This document shows positions 26,653-36,135 of a DNA stretch of 64,000 bases, piece by piece (the stretch's first letter is position 1; each line of letters opens with the position of its first letter). A model generated the notes under the pieces. That model saw only the letters and a list, made by a program, of their open reading frames with translations. It was not told the origin of the DNA and did no database searches. The stretch comes from VRUE01 sp045805805 (GTDB taxonomy: Bacteria > Actinomycetota > Thermoleophilia > Solirubrobacterales > 70-9), in contig JBJMKO010000071.1 of assembly GCA_045805805.1 (NCBI GenBank), positions 1 to 64,000 on the forward strand, read 5' to 3'. Made by a program: the position numbers and the translations under genes.

Positions 26653-27192
26653 GTGCAAGCAAGTCAGCTCGAATCGATCATCGAGAAGGTCGACGTCCCC
26701 GAGGTCAGCGCGGGGGCCCAGGAGACCGCGGCGCGGCTAAGCGCCCTGCTGCGCCACCTCTTCCTCTACGACCGCGGCAATCTGCTGCGGGTGATCGAGG
26801 AGAGTGGCCTCTCGATGACTCAGTCCAAGGCCCTGCTGGAGCTGGGCGGGCTGGGTGAGGCGATCGAGGCGCGTCAGGTCGGCGACCTGGCCGAGGCGCT
26901 TGGCGTCTCGGTTCCCTCGATGAGCAGGGCGGTGGACGGCCTGGTCAAGAAGCGGCTCGCCACCAGGGTCGAGGACCCCGATGACAGACGGGTGCGGCGG
27001 ATCGCGATCACCGCCAGGGGCAAGAAGCTCGTCGACACCCTGATGGTCGTTCGCCAGGCGGGGATGGAGACGTTCGCCGCGAGCCTCACCGCCGCGCAGC
27101 GGCGCAAGCTCGACGCCGCGGTCGACTCGCTGATGGATCGCCCCGACATCGCCGAGGCATATGAGCACCTGAAGGAGGTCGGACCCGCTTGA
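26653..27192 (+). CDS. MarR-family transcriptional regulator
   Basis: 179 residues from GTG 26653. Winged helix-turn-helix: VGDLAEALGVSVPSMSRAVD (recognition helix), then LVKKRLATRVEDPDDRRVRR (the wing with the family DxRxxR motif) and IAITARGKKLVD. N-terminal helices would form the dimer. It lies between a desaturase and a DHA2 exporter; the exporter's TTG start overlaps this stop, so regulator and exporter form an operon. It probably represses that operon and perhaps the desaturase in response to a lipid-like or drug-like ligand. The palindrome just upstream is its best candidate site. Confidence 0.92.
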   Translation: MQASQLESIIEKVDVPEVSAGAQETAARLSALLRHLFLYDRGNLLRVIEESGLSMTQSKALLELGGLGEAIEARQVGDLAEALGVSVPSMSRAVDGLVKKRLATRVEDPDDRRVRRIAITARGKKLVDTLMVVRQAGMETFAASLTAAQRRKLDAAVDSLMDRPDIAEAYEHLKEVGPA

Positions 27193-28706
27193 CCCGCTAT
27201 CGCCACCTGATCACCGAGGACAACCGCAAGTGGTGGACGCTCGGCGCGATGTGCTTCGCGCTGTTCATGATCATGCTCGACAACACGGTCGTGAACGTCG
27301 CCCTGCCCTCGATCCAGCGCGACCTCGGCGCCTCGATCTCCGGCCTGGAGTGGACCGTCAACGGCTACACGCTCTCCTTCGCCGTCTTGCTGGCGACCGG
27401 CGGCCGCCTCGGGGACATCTTCGGCCGCCGCCGCATGTTCCTCTTCGGCGTGGTCATCTTCGCCCTCTCCTCGGCGACGGCCGGGTTCGCTGCCAGCTCG
27501 ACCGACCTGGTCGTCAGCCGCGTGGTCCAGGGGGTGGGGGCGGCGCTGATGATGCCGGCGACGCTCTCGATCATCACCGACGCCTTCCCGCCCGCCGAGC
27601 GCGGCAGGGCGATGGGCATGTGGGCGGGAGTTTCCGCCCTGGCCCTGGCGGTCGGCCCCGTGGTCGGAGGCCTGCTCACCGAGCACGTCAGCTGGCGGGC
27701 GATCTTCTACCTCAACATCCCGGTCGCGATCGGCGCCGTCGCCGCCTCGCTCTTCGCGGTGCGGGAGTCGCGTGACAACACTGTCGGGCGAGAGGTCGAC
27801 TTCGCCGGCGTCGCGGTGCTGACGGCGTCCCTGACGGCGCTGATCCTGGCCCTGGTCGAGGGTAACGAATGGGGTTGGGGCTCGACCGAGATCGTCGCCC
27901 TGCTGATTGGTGCCGCCGTCGGCCTGGCCGCGTTTGCCGCTGTCGAGCTGCGGGTCAAGGTGCCGATGGTCGAGTTCCGCTTCTTCTCCAACCGCAACTT
28001 CCTCGGTGCGGTAGTCGTCGCCTCGATCGTCTCCTTCTCGATGCTCGGCGTCTTCTTCTTCCTCGCCCTCTACATGCAGGACATCCTTCGCTACTCACCG
28101 CTGGAGGCCGGGGTCAGGTTCCTGCCCTCGACTCTGATGATCGTCGGCATCGCTCCTCTCGCGGGCCGGCTCGCGGACCGCTTCGGGCCGCGCTGGCTGA
28201 TCGCCACCGGCCTCGTCGTCGTCTCCGGCTCGCTCTACAGCTTCAGCGGAATCGCGGTCGACTCCAGCTACCTCGACCTGTTGCCCGGCTTCATGCTGCT
28301 CGGCATCGGCATCGCGCTGACGATGTCGCCGATGACCAGCGCCGCGATGAACGCGGTCCCGGTCGAGAAGGCAGGCATCGCCTCCGGCGTGCTCTCGATG
28401 TTCCGCATGGTCGGCGGCAGCCTCGGCGTCGCCGTCACCGGCGCGATCTTCCAGGGCGCCGTGGGCGCCAGCTTCGCCGACGCCAGCCCGCAGCAGTTCG
28501 TCGACGCGCTCGGCCACGCGATGAGCGTCTGCGCCGTGGTGGCGCTCGCCGGTGCCGTGATCGGCGCCTCTGCGATCCGTGCCAGGTGCGATCCGCTCAG
28601 CCCCGAGGCCGCCGAGGCCGCGGTCAACCCGGGTGGGGAGGAGCTGGCAGCGCTGGCCAGGAGTCGGGAGTCGCAAGATCCAGTGGTGGCAGCGTCTCGA
28701 CCCTGA
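27189..28706 (+). CDS. DHA2-family (14-TM) major facilitator exporter
   Basis: 505 residues from TTG 27189, overlapping the MarR stop, with AAGGAGG at a good distance. Typical EmrB/QacA features: MLDNTVVNVALPSIQRDLG in helix 1 (the DHA2 D1 motif), GGRLGDIFGRRRMFLFG (motif A), RVVQGVGAALMMPATLSII (motif C region), and GMWAGVSALALAVGPVVGG. About 14 hydrophobic segments. Drug or lipid export by proton antiport in the inner membrane; substrate unknown. The last 83 bases overlap the 3' end of bioD on the opposite strand. Confidence 0.93.
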   Translation: MTRYRHLITEDNRKWWTLGAMCFALFMIMLDNTVVNVALPSIQRDLGASISGLEWTVNGYTLSFAVLLATGGRLGDIFGRRRMFLFGVVIFALSSATAGFAASSTDLVVSRVVQGVGAALMMPATLSIITDAFPPAERGRAMGMWAGVSALALAVGPVVGGLLTEHVSWRAIFYLNIPVAIGAVAASLFAVRESRDNTVGREVDFAGVAVLTASLTALILALVEGNEWGWGSTEIVALLIGAAVGLAAFAAVELRVKVPMVEFRFFSNRNFLGAVVVASIVSFSMLGVFFFLALYMQDILRYSPLEAGVRFLPSTLMIVGIAPLAGRLADRFGPRWLIATGLVVVSGSLYSFSGIAVDSSYLDLLPGFMLLGIGIALTMSPMTSAAMNAVPVEKAGIASGVLSMFRMVGGSLGVAVTGAIFQGAVGASFADASPQQFVDALGHAMSVCAVVALAGAVIGASAIRARCDPLSPEAAEAAVNPGGEELAALARSRESQDPVVAASRP

Positions 28707-29334
28707 CGCCCGCGACGGCTGCGATCGTGTCACGGTTGGATTCCTCGATGGCGTTCGGGACCTGCGGCCAGGGCGTTAGGACGACCGTCCCGACGTGGAG
28801 CCCCCCAGCGCGTGCCGCTTCGATCGTCAGCAAAGTGTGGTTGATCGTGCCGAGGCCGGGCGAGGCGGCGATGACCAGGGGCAGGCCCAGATCGACCGCG
28901 AAGTCGCGGACGAGGTAGTCGCCGCGGAGGGGGACGAGCAGTCCGCCGACGCCCTCGCAGACGAGCGCGTCGGCGTCGACCGCCGCGGCACGGGCCGCGG
29001 CACGCAGGCGCTCGGGATCGATCTCCTCCCCGGCAAGCGCCGCGGCGAGGTGCGGCGACGCCGACGGCCCATACCGGTAGGGCGCGATCTCGTCGTCACT
29101 TTGCCCCGACCCGGCTGCGGCCCCTAGCAGCTCATGATCCGGCCGATGGGCCGAAAACCGGACTCCGGCTCCGGGTTTCGTCCCGTCGGCGGGCGGTTCG
29201 GGGCCTAGGCCGGTTACTGCCGGCTTGAAGACGGCTACTCGCTGGCCTTCGGCGGCGAGGGTGCGGGCGATTACTGCCGCTACGACGGTCTTGCCGACCT
29301 CGGTGCCGGTGCCGGTGACGAAGACGCCGTTCAA
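28624..29334 (-). CDS. bioD: Dethiobiotin synthetase with a palindrome-derived insert
   Basis: 236 residues from TTG 29334, 3 bases after bioF. Forms the ureido ring of dethiobiotin from DAPA, CO2 and ATP. P-loop VTGTGTEVGKTVVAAVIA, KPAVTGL after strand 2, SPHLAAALAGEEID, and the VCEGVGGLLVPLRGDYLVRD strand. Residues about 49-64 (ADGTKPGAGVRFSAHR), between KPAVTGL and PDHELLGAAA, have no place in the family pattern and are encoded by a 49-bp palindromic element also found in glpK. The 3' end overlaps the exporter gene tail-to-tail by 83 bases. Confidence 0.92.
   Translation of the reverse strand: MNGVFVTGTGTEVGKTVVAAVIARTLAAEGQRVAVFKPAVTGLGPEPPADGTKPGAGVRFSAHRPDHELLGAAAGSGQSDDEIAPYRYGPSASPHLAAALAGEEIDPERLRAAARAAAVDADALVCEGVGGLLVPLRGDYLVRDFAVDLGLPLVIAASPGLGTINHTLLTIEAARAGGLHVGTVVLTPWPQVPNAIEESNRDTIAAVAGVRVETLPPLDLATPDSWPALPAPPHPG
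29142..29190 (+). repeat. 49-bp coding palindromic element, diverged copy in bioD
   Basis: Same length as the glpK copy (38203-38251) and closely similar to it: GCCGATGGGCCGAAAACCGG at the left and TCCCGTCGGC at the right. The palindrome is no longer perfect (a few arm changes on the right side). It is in frame but read in a different register from the glpK copy, so the inserted residues differ. Confidence 0.85.
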
Positions 29335-29337
29335 GGC

Positions 29338-30536
<1,199 letters not shown>

Positions 30537-30540
<4 letters not shown>

Positions 30541-31661
30541 GCAGCCTGCGGGTACGGCGGGGGCTTCTTGGTCTTCTTGATCACCCGCAGCTGGGTCGAG
30601 GGGTCCCAGAAGTTGGCCTCGCCCTGGCGGTCGATCAGCGCGTCGATCGGCGTCGCCGGGGTCTCCCCGTCGAGCCAGCCGTCGCGGTTGTCGGGACGAG
30701 GGTTGGCGCCGTTGTCGGGCTGGCGGGCCACGTTCAGGCCCAGCTCCTCGAACATCGCCCGGTCGTCCTCGGGCTCGGCGCCGAGGGTGGTCAGGAAGTT
30801 CCCCATCATCACGCCGTTCAGTCCCGCCTTCACCGCCAGGGGTTGCAGGTCGCCGAGGTTCTCGACCCGGCCGCCGCAGAGGCGGAAGAGCGCGCCGGGG
30901 ATGATCAGGCGGAAGATCGCCACCCACTTGACGACCTCCCAGGCGTCCATCAGCGGACGGTCGCCGAACTTCGTCCCCTCGCGCGGGTTGAGCAGGTTGA
31001 TCGGCACCGAGGTCGGGTCGATCTCGGTCAGCTCGAAGGCCATCTCGACCCGTTGCCGCGGCGTCTCGCCGAGGTTGAGGATGCCGCCGACGCAGGTCTC
31101 CAGGCCGGCCTCCTTGATCGCGTCGATCGTGCGCAGCCGGCCCTCGTAGCGGACGGTGCTGGAGACCTCGGGGTAGTAGGAGCGCGAGGACTCGACGTTG
31201 TGGTGGACGCGCTGGACCCCCGCCTCGCGCAGCTTCTTCGCCCGCTCGGCCGACATGTGGCCGATCGAGGCGCAGCGCTTCAGGTTGGTCTTCTCGGCGA
31301 CCAGCTTCGTCCCCTCGAGGATCTTCTCGAAGTCGCGCTTGGAGAGGCCCTGGCCCTGGGTGACCATGCAGAAGCGGTGCGCTCCCGCCGCCTCGGCGGC
31401 CTTCGCGTGCTCGAGGATCTGCTCGGGCTCCATCATCGCGTGCATCGGCGTATCCGCCTCGGCGTAGCGCGACTGGGCGCAGAAGCCGCAGTCCTCTGCG
31501 CAGCCGCCGGACTTGGCGTTGACCAGGGAGCACATGTCGGTCGAGTCCCCGAAGTTCTCGCGCCGCACCCCCCAGGCACGCTCGACGAGGTCGCCGATCT
31601 CCTGGTGGTCGGTCAGCTCACCCAATGCCAGCGCTTCCTCGAAGGAGATCAGGGAGGCCAT
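30537..31661 (-). CDS. bioB: Biotin synthase
   Basis: 374 residues. Radical SAM enzyme inserting sulfur into dethiobiotin. Radical SAM cluster Cys in CAEDCGFCAQS (CxxxCxxC), followed by SRYAEADTPMHAMM. Further motifs: FCMVTQGQGLSKRDFEKIL, VHHNVESSRSYYPEV, LETCVGGILNLGETPRQRVE, and the conserved Arg strand FRLIIPGALFRLCGGRVE that helps hold the auxiliary cluster. The C-terminal tail (about 50 residues after GLNVA) is longer than in E. coli. First gene of the leftward bioB-bioF-bioD operon; a long palindrome starts 36 bases upstream. Confidence 0.96.
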
Positions 31662-31696
31662 TCGCGCGCAAGGCTAGGCGCCGGCCCGGACGGTGG

Positions 31697-31742
31697 CGTG
31701 TCTGAGCTCAGGGGGTCATATGGACCCTTAAGCTCAGACACG
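31697..31742. repeat. 46-bp palindrome, GTGTCTGA family, copy 1
   Basis: CGTGTCTGAGCT at the left pairs with AGCTCAGACACG at the right; 23-bp arms with two mismatches and two G-T pairs, centre CATATG. It fills most of the space between divergent bioB and the GH3 gene, whose GTG start begins on its last base. Related to 47780-47823 in arm ends and CTTAAG. Confidence 0.8.
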
Positions 31743-32857
31743 TGAGGGTGACGGCGATCGGGCGCAGGCGGAACGCAGTCGCCGCTGCCTGCGGCCTCGC
31801 GATCGCTGCATTTGCCTTCGGCGTCGCGCTCGGCGACGGCAACGGCTCGGCGCCAAGTGCCGCATCCCAGCTGTCGCTCCCGCAGCTCGCAGGGCAGCGC
31901 ATCGTCGTCGGCTTCGGCGGCACCGAAGCGCCCAAGGCGGTGAAGCGGGCGATCCGCGACGGCGAGCTGGCCGGGGTGATCCTCTTCGCGGAGAACTTCC
32001 CCAGCCGGGCTGGGGGCCGCAGCCTGATTCGCCGGCTGCAGGCGATCCCACGCCCCCCGGGCCTGCGCGACCCACTGCTGGTGATGATCGACCAGGAGGG
32101 TGGGCTGGTGAAGCGGCTCGACGGCGCACCCACCCTCTCCGCCGAGCAGATGGGCGCCCGCGGCCCCGCCTTCAGTCGCCATCAGGGCCGGGCGACCGCC
32201 GCGAACCTGCGCGACGCCGACGTCAACGTCGACCTGGCGCCCGTGCTCGACGTGGCGCGTCGCGGCGGCACGATCGCCGAAACCGACCGCGGCTTCGGCG
32301 CGACCGCGCCGCGAGTTGCCGCCACCGCTGTTCCCTTCGCCACCGGTTTGCAGTCCGGCGGAGTCGCCGCCACCGCCAAGCACTTCCCGGGTCTCGGCGC
32401 GGCGACCGAGAACACCGACTTCGCCGTGCAGCGGATCGGTCTCTCGAAGCGGACGCTGCGGGCCGTCGACGAGGCGCCCTACCGTCGCTTCGCCTCGCTT
32501 GGCGGCGCGATGGTGATGCTGAGCACGGCGATCTACCCCGCTTTCTCGGCGAAGCCGGCCGCCTTCTCCCGCCCGATCGCGACCGGGGAGCTGCGCGAGC
32601 GCCTCGGCTTCGAAGGAGTCTCGATCACCGACGCGCTGGAAACGGTTGCCGTTCGCGACTTCGGCGGTCCCGACAAGGCGGGGCTCGCCGCGGCGCGAGC
32701 CGGCACCGACGTGCTCCTCTTTGCCGATTTCCGGGCCGGCGCTCGGGTCCGCCGCGCCCTGCTGAAGGTCCTGCGCACCCGCCCACTCGAACGCGCCGCC
32801 TTCGAGACCTCGGTCGGCCGGGTACTGCGCCTGCGCCACGGCCTGACCGGCGGCTAG
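31742..32857 (+). CDS. Glycoside hydrolase family 3 (NagZ-like) protein, exported
   Basis: 371 residues from GTG 31742, with a signal-like segment (NAVAAACGLAIAAFAFGVAL). Single GH3 N-terminal barrel as in beta-N-acetylhexosaminidases: LLVMIDQEGGLVKRL, VDLAPVLDV, ATAKHFPGLGAATENTD (the KHFPG motif with the Asp/His loop), and the nucleophile region GVSITDALETVAV. Likely trims GlcNAc from peptidoglycan fragments outside the membrane, though some substrate loops are divergent. The stop overlaps the GGDEF gene by four bases tail-to-tail. Confidence 0.88.
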   Translation: MRVTAIGRRRNAVAAACGLAIAAFAFGVALGDGNGSAPSAASQLSLPQLAGQRIVVGFGGTEAPKAVKRAIRDGELAGVILFAENFPSRAGGRSLIRRLQAIPRPPGLRDPLLVMIDQEGGLVKRLDGAPTLSAEQMGARGPAFSRHQGRATAANLRDADVNVDLAPVLDVARRGGTIAETDRGFGATAPRVAATAVPFATGLQSGGVAATAKHFPGLGAATENTDFAVQRIGLSKRTLRAVDEAPYRRFASLGGAMVMLSTAIYPAFSAKPAAFSRPIATGELRERLGFEGVSITDALETVAVRDFGGPDKAGLAAARAGTDVLLFADFRAGARVRRALLKVLRTRPLERAAFETSVGRVLRLRHGLTGG

Positions 32858-34353
32858 GCGGGCTCGACCGCGGCAGAGTGGGCTTGGGCCGCTGCAACCT
32901 CCTCGTCGCCGTCGAACGTACGCACCGAGTCGCGCCCGGCGTTCTTGGCTTCGTACATCGCCGCGTCTGCTCTCCCCAGCACCGTTTCGTAGCTGAGTCG
33001 CCGCCCTGCTCCGAAAGGGGCGATGCCGATGCTGGCCGTGATCGGCGGGACGTCCTTCTCGACGCGCATGCGTTCGCGGATCGCCGTCGCGATCTCGACC
33101 GCCACGTCCTGTGCCTCGTCGAGGTCGCAGCGAGGGAGGACGATCGCGAACTCGTCGCCGCCGAGTCGGGCCAGCACGTCGGTCTCGCGAGTGCGGCCTC
33201 GCAGCACCGTCGCGATCTCGGCGATCACGCGATCCCCGGCCGGGTGGCCCAACGTGTCGTTGACCTGCTTGAAGTGGTCGAGGTCGAGCATCAGCAGCGC
33301 TCCGGTCACTTCGTAGCGGTGACTGCGGGCAAGCTCGGCGCGCAGGTCCTCCTCGAAGCGGCGCCGGTTCTTCAGCCCGGTAAGGGAGTCCTGGCTGGCC
33401 TGGCGCTTCAGCACTCCCATGCGCTCGCTGCGGCTCCAGATCAGCACCAGCGCCGCCAGCAGCGCCGCCACCGAGAGGCCGACGAGGACGATCATCACTG
33501 CCAGGTCGACCCCGGGCCGGCTCGGGTCGCGGACGACGAGCAGCCAGGTGCGATCGGCGATCTGGATCGCTGCGATCGCGGATTCGTCGCGCGCCAGGGC
33601 AGGGCCCGAGACCCGCTGTCCCCGCTCCACAAGCGACGCTTCGACCCCATCGGGAAGGGCGGCAGTGGCCGCGTGCGTCAGCTCGGGCATGTGGAAAGCT
33701 CCGGCGGCGAAGCCGATCAGTGCCGCCTGGCGCTCCGCCGGGGTCTTGGTTGGAGCGCCGTCGCGATAGACCGGACGGAACACGTTGATCCCGGTGCCGC
33801 CGACCGGCAGCCGCATGATCGGAGTCGCGGCAGGCCTACCCGTGTTTAGCGCCCTCAACAGGTAGGCACCGCGTAGCCCGTCGGAGCCGACGTCGTAGCC
33901 AAGTGGCGGCTGTACGGTCAGGCCTGAGGCGGCGATGAAAGTCAGTGGGTAGTAGTGGGGGCGGCCGGTGGCCCTGCGCAACTCGCCCAACGGGCCGCGT
34001 TCGAGGATCGGGAAGCCGTGGTTACGCTCGAAGCGATTCCGTGCCGCCCGCGGAACCGAACCGACGAAGGCGGTTGCTGTCAACGCCCCCGGTTTGAGCA
34101 GGGAGGCAGCGATGACTTCGAACTCATGCCGACTGAAGTGTCCCTCTGCCTGGTAGAACGCCGCGGCGCTGGCCAGCTGCCCGACGGAGAGCGCCGCCAG
34201 CGCTTTGGCCTGATGGGCGGCGCGGATCGCCTCGTCGCGCTGCGTCTTCTCGAAGCTGGCCTGTTCCCGCGCGTGGACGACCAGGGCCAGGGCGATCGAC
34301 CCGACCGCGATCGCGGCGACGAGCCCGAATCCGAACCAGAAGCGAAGGCGCAT
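32854..34353 (-). CDS. CHASE-like sensor diguanylate cyclase (GGDEF)
   Basis: 499 residues from ATG 34353. TM1 (FWFGFGLVAAIAVGSIALAL), an extracytoplasmic region of about 260 residues with a CHASE-type pattern (PHYYPLTFIAASG, GINVFRPVYRDGAP), TM2 (VMIVLVGLSVAALLAALVLI), then a GGDEF domain: DSLTGLKNRRRFEEDL, LMLDLDHFKQVNDTLGHPAG, ARLGGDEFAIVLPRCDLDEA, ITASIGIAPF, DAAMYEAKNAGRD. The GGDEF signature is intact, so it should make c-di-GMP. I see no RxxD inhibitory site directly ahead of GGDEF. A much longer open frame runs upstream but belongs to other genes. Confidence 0.92.
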   Translation of the reverse strand: MRLRFWFGFGLVAAIAVGSIALALVVHAREQASFEKTQRDEAIRAAHQAKALAALSVGQLASAAAFYQAEGHFSRHEFEVIAASLLKPGALTATAFVGSVPRAARNRFERNHGFPILERGPLGELRRATGRPHYYPLTFIAASGLTVQPPLGYDVGSDGLRGAYLLRALNTGRPAATPIMRLPVGGTGINVFRPVYRDGAPTKTPAERQAALIGFAAGAFHMPELTHAATAALPDGVEASLVERGQRVSGPALARDESAIAAIQIADRTWLLVVRDPSRPGVDLAVMIVLVGLSVAALLAALVLIWSRSERMGVLKRQASQDSLTGLKNRRRFEEDLRAELARSHRYEVTGALLMLDLDHFKQVNDTLGHPAGDRVIAEIATVLRGRTRETDVLARLGGDEFAIVLPRCDLDEAQDVAVEIATAIRERMRVEKDVPPITASIGIAPFGAGRRLSYETVLGRADAAMYEAKNAGRDSVRTFDGDEEVAAAQAHSAAVEPA

Positions 34354-34384
34354 CGTTCTGTTGTCGGCCACCGCCGGTCTCGCC

Positions 34385-35017
34385 TCAATCGACGGGTGCG
34401 TTTGCAAGCGACTCCCAGAGGTAGAGGGAAGCGAGGCTGCGGTACGGGCGCCAGGGATCGCCGATCTCCAGCACCCGCGCCGGCGCCGGCATCTCCTCCA
34501 GCCCGTACTCGACCTGTACCGCCTTGCGAATGCCGAGGTCGCCGCCGGAGAGGACGTCGGGGCGTTCGAGGTGGAAGAGCAGGAACATCTCGGCGGTCCA
34601 GACGCCGAGGCCGCGTACGGCGACGATCTCCTCGATCGCCTCCTCGTCGGAGAGGTCATCGAGGCGGTCGAGCTCCAGCTCCCCCGCGAGCACGTGCGAG
34701 GCGAGGTCGCGGACGTACTCGACCTTGCGCCCGGAGAGGCCGGCGCCGCGCAGGTCGGCTTCGTCGGCGCCGAGCAGCTGCTCGGGCGAGGGGGTGCTGC
34801 CTTCGAAGAGGTCGAGGATGCGGCCGTAGATCGTCCGCGCCGCCTTGGTCGAGAGCTGCTGGCCGACGATCGCCCGCAGCAGCGCCCCGTAGGCATCGGC
34901 CGGTCGCTCCTCGTCGCGCCGCCGAAGGCGCGTCTCCAGGTCGATCTCGCCGAGGCGCTCGATCAGCGCTGCCATAGTCGGGTCGGCGGCGGCAAGCTGC
35001 TTGGCCGCCGAGCTCAT
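34385..35017 (-). CDS. DNA-3-methyladenine glycosylase II-like (AlkA/HhH-GPD)
   Basis: 210 residues from ATG 35017, overlapping the upstream stop at ATGA. Base-excision repair glycosylase removing alkylated bases. HhH-GPD pattern: GALLRAIVGQQLSTKAARTI (the IxxQQxs helix), LSGRKVEYVRDLASHVLAGE, the hairpin AVRGLGVWTAEMFLLF, and the catalytic Asp region GGDLGIRKAVQVEYGL, then GDPWRPYRSLASLYLWE. No Cys cluster, as in AlkA-type enzymes. Third gene of a leftward set with an enoyl-CoA hydratase and a biotinyl protein; a link in function is not obvious. Confidence 0.9.
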   Translation of the reverse strand: MSSAAKQLAAADPTMAALIERLGEIDLETRLRRRDEERPADAYGALLRAIVGQQLSTKAARTIYGRILDLFEGSTPSPEQLLGADEADLRGAGLSGRKVEYVRDLASHVLAGELELDRLDDLSDEEAIEEIVAVRGLGVWTAEMFLLFHLERPDVLSGGDLGIRKAVQVEYGLEEMPAPARVLEIGDPWRPYRSLASLYLWESLANAPVD

Positions 35018-35820
35018 CGCCCCTTCCACTCGGGCTTGCGCTTCTCGGCGAAGGCCTGGATGCCCTCTCGGAGGTCTTCCGAGGAAAAGCACGACTCCCG
35101 CAGGGCGATCAGTCCGGCCTCCTTCTGCTCGGTCAGGATCGGCGAAGCGTTGAGCAGATCGATCGCGCTCTTGTTCCCCCGCATCGAGAGCGGCGCGTTG
35201 GCAGCGATCTCGGCCGCCAGCTCGACCGCCGCCTGCTCCAGCCGCTCGGCCTCGACCACTTCGTGGACGAGGCCGATCTCTTCCGCTCGGGAGGCCTCGA
35301 AGTTGCGGCCGGTGAGGAAGAGCTCCTTGGTGCGGGCCAGGCCCACCGTGTCGAGGAACTTGCCCAGGCCGGTGTGACCGTAGACAAGGCCGAGCTTGAC
35401 CGGCGGCATCCCCAGCTTCGCGCCGGATGCGCAGATCCGCAGGTCGCAGGTGATCGCCAGCTCGAGGCCGCCGCCGATGCAGTGGCCGTTGATCGCGGCA
35501 AGGGTTGGCCACGGGTGGGCGGCGATCGCCTCCATCGCCGCATGGAAGGGGTGGGCGACGAGCGCCTCGGCGTCGCGCGCGAAGGTCTCGGAGGGGATCG
35601 AGGCGATGTCGTAGCCGGCCGAGAAGACCGGGGGCGCGCCGGTGATCAGCAGGCAGCGGGTCTCGATCCCGCGGTCGAGGCGCGGCAGCGTCTCGGCGAG
35701 GGCGTCGAGGATGTCGTGGTCGAGCGCGTTGCGGCGCTCGGGGTTGGAGATGCGCAGGCGGACGACCGCCTCGGCGGGCGAGTCGAGGATGAGCTTGCCG
35801 CCCGCGAGACGCTCTTCCAT
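35014..35820 (-). CDS. Enoyl-CoA hydratase/isomerase family protein
   Basis: 268 residues. ATG 35820 is preferred over GTG 35826 because GGAG lies nine bases before it. Crotonase fold: RNALDHDILDALAETL, FSAGYDIASIP, and NGHCIGGGLELAITCDLRIC with the oxyanion Gly and first Glu. In the second active-site segment, MPPVKLGLVYGHTGLGKFL, the usual PE(I/V) Glu is absent (PPV). It may therefore be an isomerase or other crotonase reaction and not a hydratase. The C-terminus KRKPEWKGR resembles 2-(1,2-epoxy-1,2-dihydrophenyl)acetyl-CoA isomerase-type members. Adjacent to the biotinyl protein (6-base gap). Confidence 0.9.
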   Translation of the reverse strand: MEERLAGGKLILDSPAEAVVRLRISNPERRNALDHDILDALAETLPRLDRGIETRCLLITGAPPVFSAGYDIASIPSETFARDAEALVAHPFHAAMEAIAAHPWPTLAAINGHCIGGGLELAITCDLRICASGAKLGMPPVKLGLVYGHTGLGKFLDTVGLARTKELFLTGRNFEASRAEEIGLVHEVVEAERLEQAAVELAAEIAANAPLSMRGNKSAIDLLNASPILTEQKEAGLIALRESCFSSEDLREGIQAFAEKRKPEWKGR

Positions 35821-35826
35821 GGGCAC

Positions 35827-36036
35827 CTACTCCAGCACGACGAGGACGTCGCCTTCGCTGACGGCTTGGCCCTCCTCGCAGCGGATCTCCTTGACGGTGC
35901 CGTCGTCTTCGGCCTCGACCGGGATCTCCATCTTCATCGACTCGAGGATGACAACCGTGTCGCCGTCGGCGACCGTGTCCCCCACCGCGACCTCGATTTT
36001 CCAAACGTTCCCGGTGATGTGCGCCTCGATCTCCAT
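35827..36036 (-). CDS. Biotinyl carrier protein (single biotinyl/lipoyl domain)
   Basis: 69 residues from ATG 36036; an upstream TTG would add four residues. A stand-alone biotinyl domain carrying CO2 between a biotin carboxylase and a carboxyltransferase. The biotinylated lysine is in VILESMKMEIPVEA; the hairpin GDTVADGDTV and EGQAVSEGDVLVVLE complete the fold. No carboxylase or transferase is adjacent, but an acyl-CoA carboxyltransferase lies at 48668-50260, and the same type of palindrome is beside both genes (36058 and 50263). Confidence 0.93.
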   Translation of the reverse strand: MEIEAHITGNVWKIEVAVGDTVADGDTVVILESMKMEIPVEAEDDGTVKEIRCEEGQAVSEGDVLVVLE

Positions 36037-36057
36037 GGCGGCGCACAATATCCATTG

Positions 36058-36104
36058 CTCCGGTGCGCTTTATGCACCCATGGGGAGCAAAAGGCGCAGC
36101 GGAA
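36058..36104. repeat. 47-bp palindrome, CCGGTGCGC family, copy 1
   Basis: CTCCGGTGCGCTTTATGC at the left faces GCAAAAGGCGCAGCGGAA at the right, 22-bp arms with about four non-pairs. It is homologous to the reverse complement of 50263-50309, sharing even the unpaired asymmetry (TTTATG on one arm, GCAAAAGG on the other). It lies between divergent biotinyl and glycosyltransferase genes. Confidence 0.75.
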
Positions 36105-36135
36105 GGCAGAATGTCCCATCGTGCTCCCGAACCGA

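Noticed and set aside
34354..34896. Long minus-strand frame extending upstream of the GGDEF gene
   Set aside because: Its translation is low-complexity Arg/Ser/Pro and overlaps the AlkA-like gene in another frame; the true start is the ATG at 34353 before the first transmembrane helix.
35014..36036. Complete acyl-CoA carboxylase operon
   Set aside because: Only a biotinyl domain is present; neighbours are a crotonase and a DNA glycosylase, with no carboxylase or transferase.
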